From: Candidatus Izemoplasma sp.
GTDB taxonomy: Bacteria; Bacillota_I; Bacilli_A; Izemoplasmatales; Izemoplasmataceae
Length of the DNA: 24,106 nucleotides
Assembly (NCBI GenBank): GCA_029939615.1
Contig: JAOZSP010000007.1
Span: 1-24,106, forward strand
Reading direction: 5' to 3'
The stretch's first letter is position 1, and each line of letters opens with the position of its first letter. The position numbers and the translations under genes were made by a program. Shown one piece after another: positions 23,801-24,106 of this stretch. The notes under the pieces are model-generated. The model was not told where the DNA came from. It saw only the letters and a program-made list of their open reading frames with translations, and did no database searches.

Positions 23801-24106
23801 ACCTAAAGGTAAAGCTGTAATTAGTGAAATAGACGGAACAATTGCTGAAATTGAAATCGTTGAAGAACGCTATAAAGTTACAGTTGAAAACGGACTTGAA
23901 ACGCATGTTTATGAAACTAATAGTGGAGTATCACTACTAGTAGAAGAAGGAGAAGATGTTTTCGCAGGACATAGAATCACTGACGGAAGTATCGACCCTA
24001 AACAATTGCTAAAAGCAACAGATGCTGAAACTGTACAGCAATACATTTTAAAAGAAGTTCAAAAAGTATATCGTGCTCAAGGTATTGAAATCTCAGATAA
24101 ACATAT
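20835..24106 (+). CDS. rpoC: DNA-directed RNA polymerase beta' subunit, 3' end missing
   Basis: The frame from ATG 20835 runs open to the window end, about 1090 residues; roughly the last 110 expected from Bacillus-type proteins are missing. The N-terminal zinc ribbon has CAC then CPVC near residues 57-76. The catalytic NADFDGD holds the magnesium Asp residues 448, 450 and 452. A second zinc site combines a Cys near 840 with the CDSKHGICKKC segment. The trigger-loop region contains GTQLTMRTFHTGGVAG. Its ribosome binding site GTAGGGTGA is weaker than those of its neighbours, which fits co-translation with rpoB. No insertion or intein was seen. Confidence 0.97.
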   Translation, partial: MSQRFSHYKIRLASPEEIRGWSFGEVKKHETINYRTLKPEKDGLFCEVIFGPTKDFQCACNNKSKRSSHTGKKCPVCGVEITESKVRRERMGHIELAAPVVHTWYLRNSPSRLATLLDIKAKSLEEVVYLASYIVIEPGDTDLQFKQILSEADYSVKYMEYGSRFKALSGAEAVKVLLKKLDLKRESMILRKELPTSSKQKREKIIKRLGVVEAFINSDNKPEWMVLDVLPVIPPELRPMVQLDGGRFATTDLNDLYRRILNRNNRLKRQFEQNAPHLITKNEKRMLQEAVDALIDNSKRGRKVVEKNRPLKSLSDLLRGKQGRFRQNLLGKRVDYSGRSVIVVGPDLEMYQCGLPKEMAVTLFKPFVIKELIEREIASNIKSAKRMLEQLTDDRIWDVLEDVIREHPVLLNRAPTLHRLGIQAFEPKLVEGKAIRLHPLVTTAFNADFDGDQMAVHVPLSEEAQAEARVLMLASNNILNPKDGKPIVTPSQDMVLGNYYLTLEKAGEIGEGTVFGKVNEVTLAYENKLITLHTRIAMRGSALGNAPLTPEQRDGYLITTYGKLHFNRILPQEFAYLNEPTLTNLQKQKDLVTGEERYITPSKYFVPKGTNIKDHIKAQPLVDPFKKGFLSQIISEVFIVFKINETSKMLDKLKNLGFKFSTQAGITVSASDVRVYSGKKAEVEKTQEIVDQLHMQYDMGLLTDYERYKLVIKEWAEVKSRIQKGLMAELKGDNHIFMMSDSGARGNASNFTQLAGIRGSMANTKREGLNTAYNIKAGIKSTIELPVKSSFIEGLTMSEFFISTHGARKGSTDTALKTADSGYLTRRLVDVSQDLVITEEDCHTDNGTTVHEIVHSDGKEIVPFIDRLIGRYTAEAAINPETGEVIIEANDYITDEIAKAIVDSGLLELKIRSILTCDSKHGICKKCYGQNLSTGEKVEVGESIGTIAAQSIGEPGTQLTMRTFHTGGVAGSDITQGLPRIQELFEARTPKGKAVISEIDGTIAEIEIVEERYKVTVENGLETHVYETNSGVSLLVEEGEDVFAGHRITDGSIDPKQLLKATDAETVQQYILKEVQKVYRAQGIEISDKH

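Noticed and set aside
20835..24106. Intein or insertion in rpoC
   Set aside because: Conserved RpoC motifs follow one another at normal spacing without extra sequence.

Overview
The window looks like an AT-rich, low-GC relative of the Firmicutes/Mollicutes, plausibly an Izemoplasmatales-, Acholeplasmatales- or Haloplasma-like bacterium. This rests on codon use, AGGAGG-type ribosome binding sites, sigma-A-type promoters, and gene order. TGA acts as a stop (for example at the end of the methyltransferase gene, 16951-16953), so the mycoplasma TGA=Trp code does not apply. The backbone follows the well-known Bacillus order gltX-(cysE)-cysS-mrnC-rlmB-(yacP)-sigH-rpmG-secE-nusG-rplK-rplA-rplJ-rplL-ybxB-rpoB-rpoC, with a few accessory genes set into it. 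No tRNA, rRNA, CRISPR array or insertion sequence was seen, and no gene-free stretch exceeds 300 bases.

Layout. 1-800: the end of rplM, then rpsI and a terminator. 800-3000: an RluF-type pseudouridine synthase, a 33-bp tandem repeat that carries promoter-like boxes, and a lone DUF4143-type ATPase. 3000-7870: gltX, a two-gene unit (six-helix membrane protein plus an unusual fusion protein), a cold-shock protein, cysS and mrnC. 7870-11400: a small promoter/17-codon ORF/terminator unit, rsgA with an apparent frameshift in an A9 run, an unknown lipoprotein and a cysteine-desulfidase-like gene on the minus strand. 11440-13915: rlmB, a SigH-like sigma factor, rpmG, secE and nusG. 13920-16330: the ribosomal protein operon rplK-rplA-rplJ-rplL with candidate L1 sites and an L10-type leader. 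16360-24106: an RsmC-like methyltransferase, rpoB and most of rpoC.

Most genes serve translation and transcription: ribosomal proteins, rRNA modification and processing, ribosome assembly, aminoacyl-tRNA synthesis and core RNA polymerase.

The most unusual gene lies at 5215-5754. It joins an N-terminal thioredoxin-like [2Fe-2S] ferredoxin domain (Cys6, Cys11, Cys39, Cys43) to a C-terminal domain that aligns without gaps to the C-terminal anticodon-binding domain of the GltX encoded two genes upstream. I know of no described protein with this architecture. Other points worth a second look are the rsgA A9 frameshift and its leader unit, the repeated promoters before the ATPase, a terminator overlapping the rplK promoter, and an Asp-to-Ala change at the RpoB position equivalent to E. 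coli D516.
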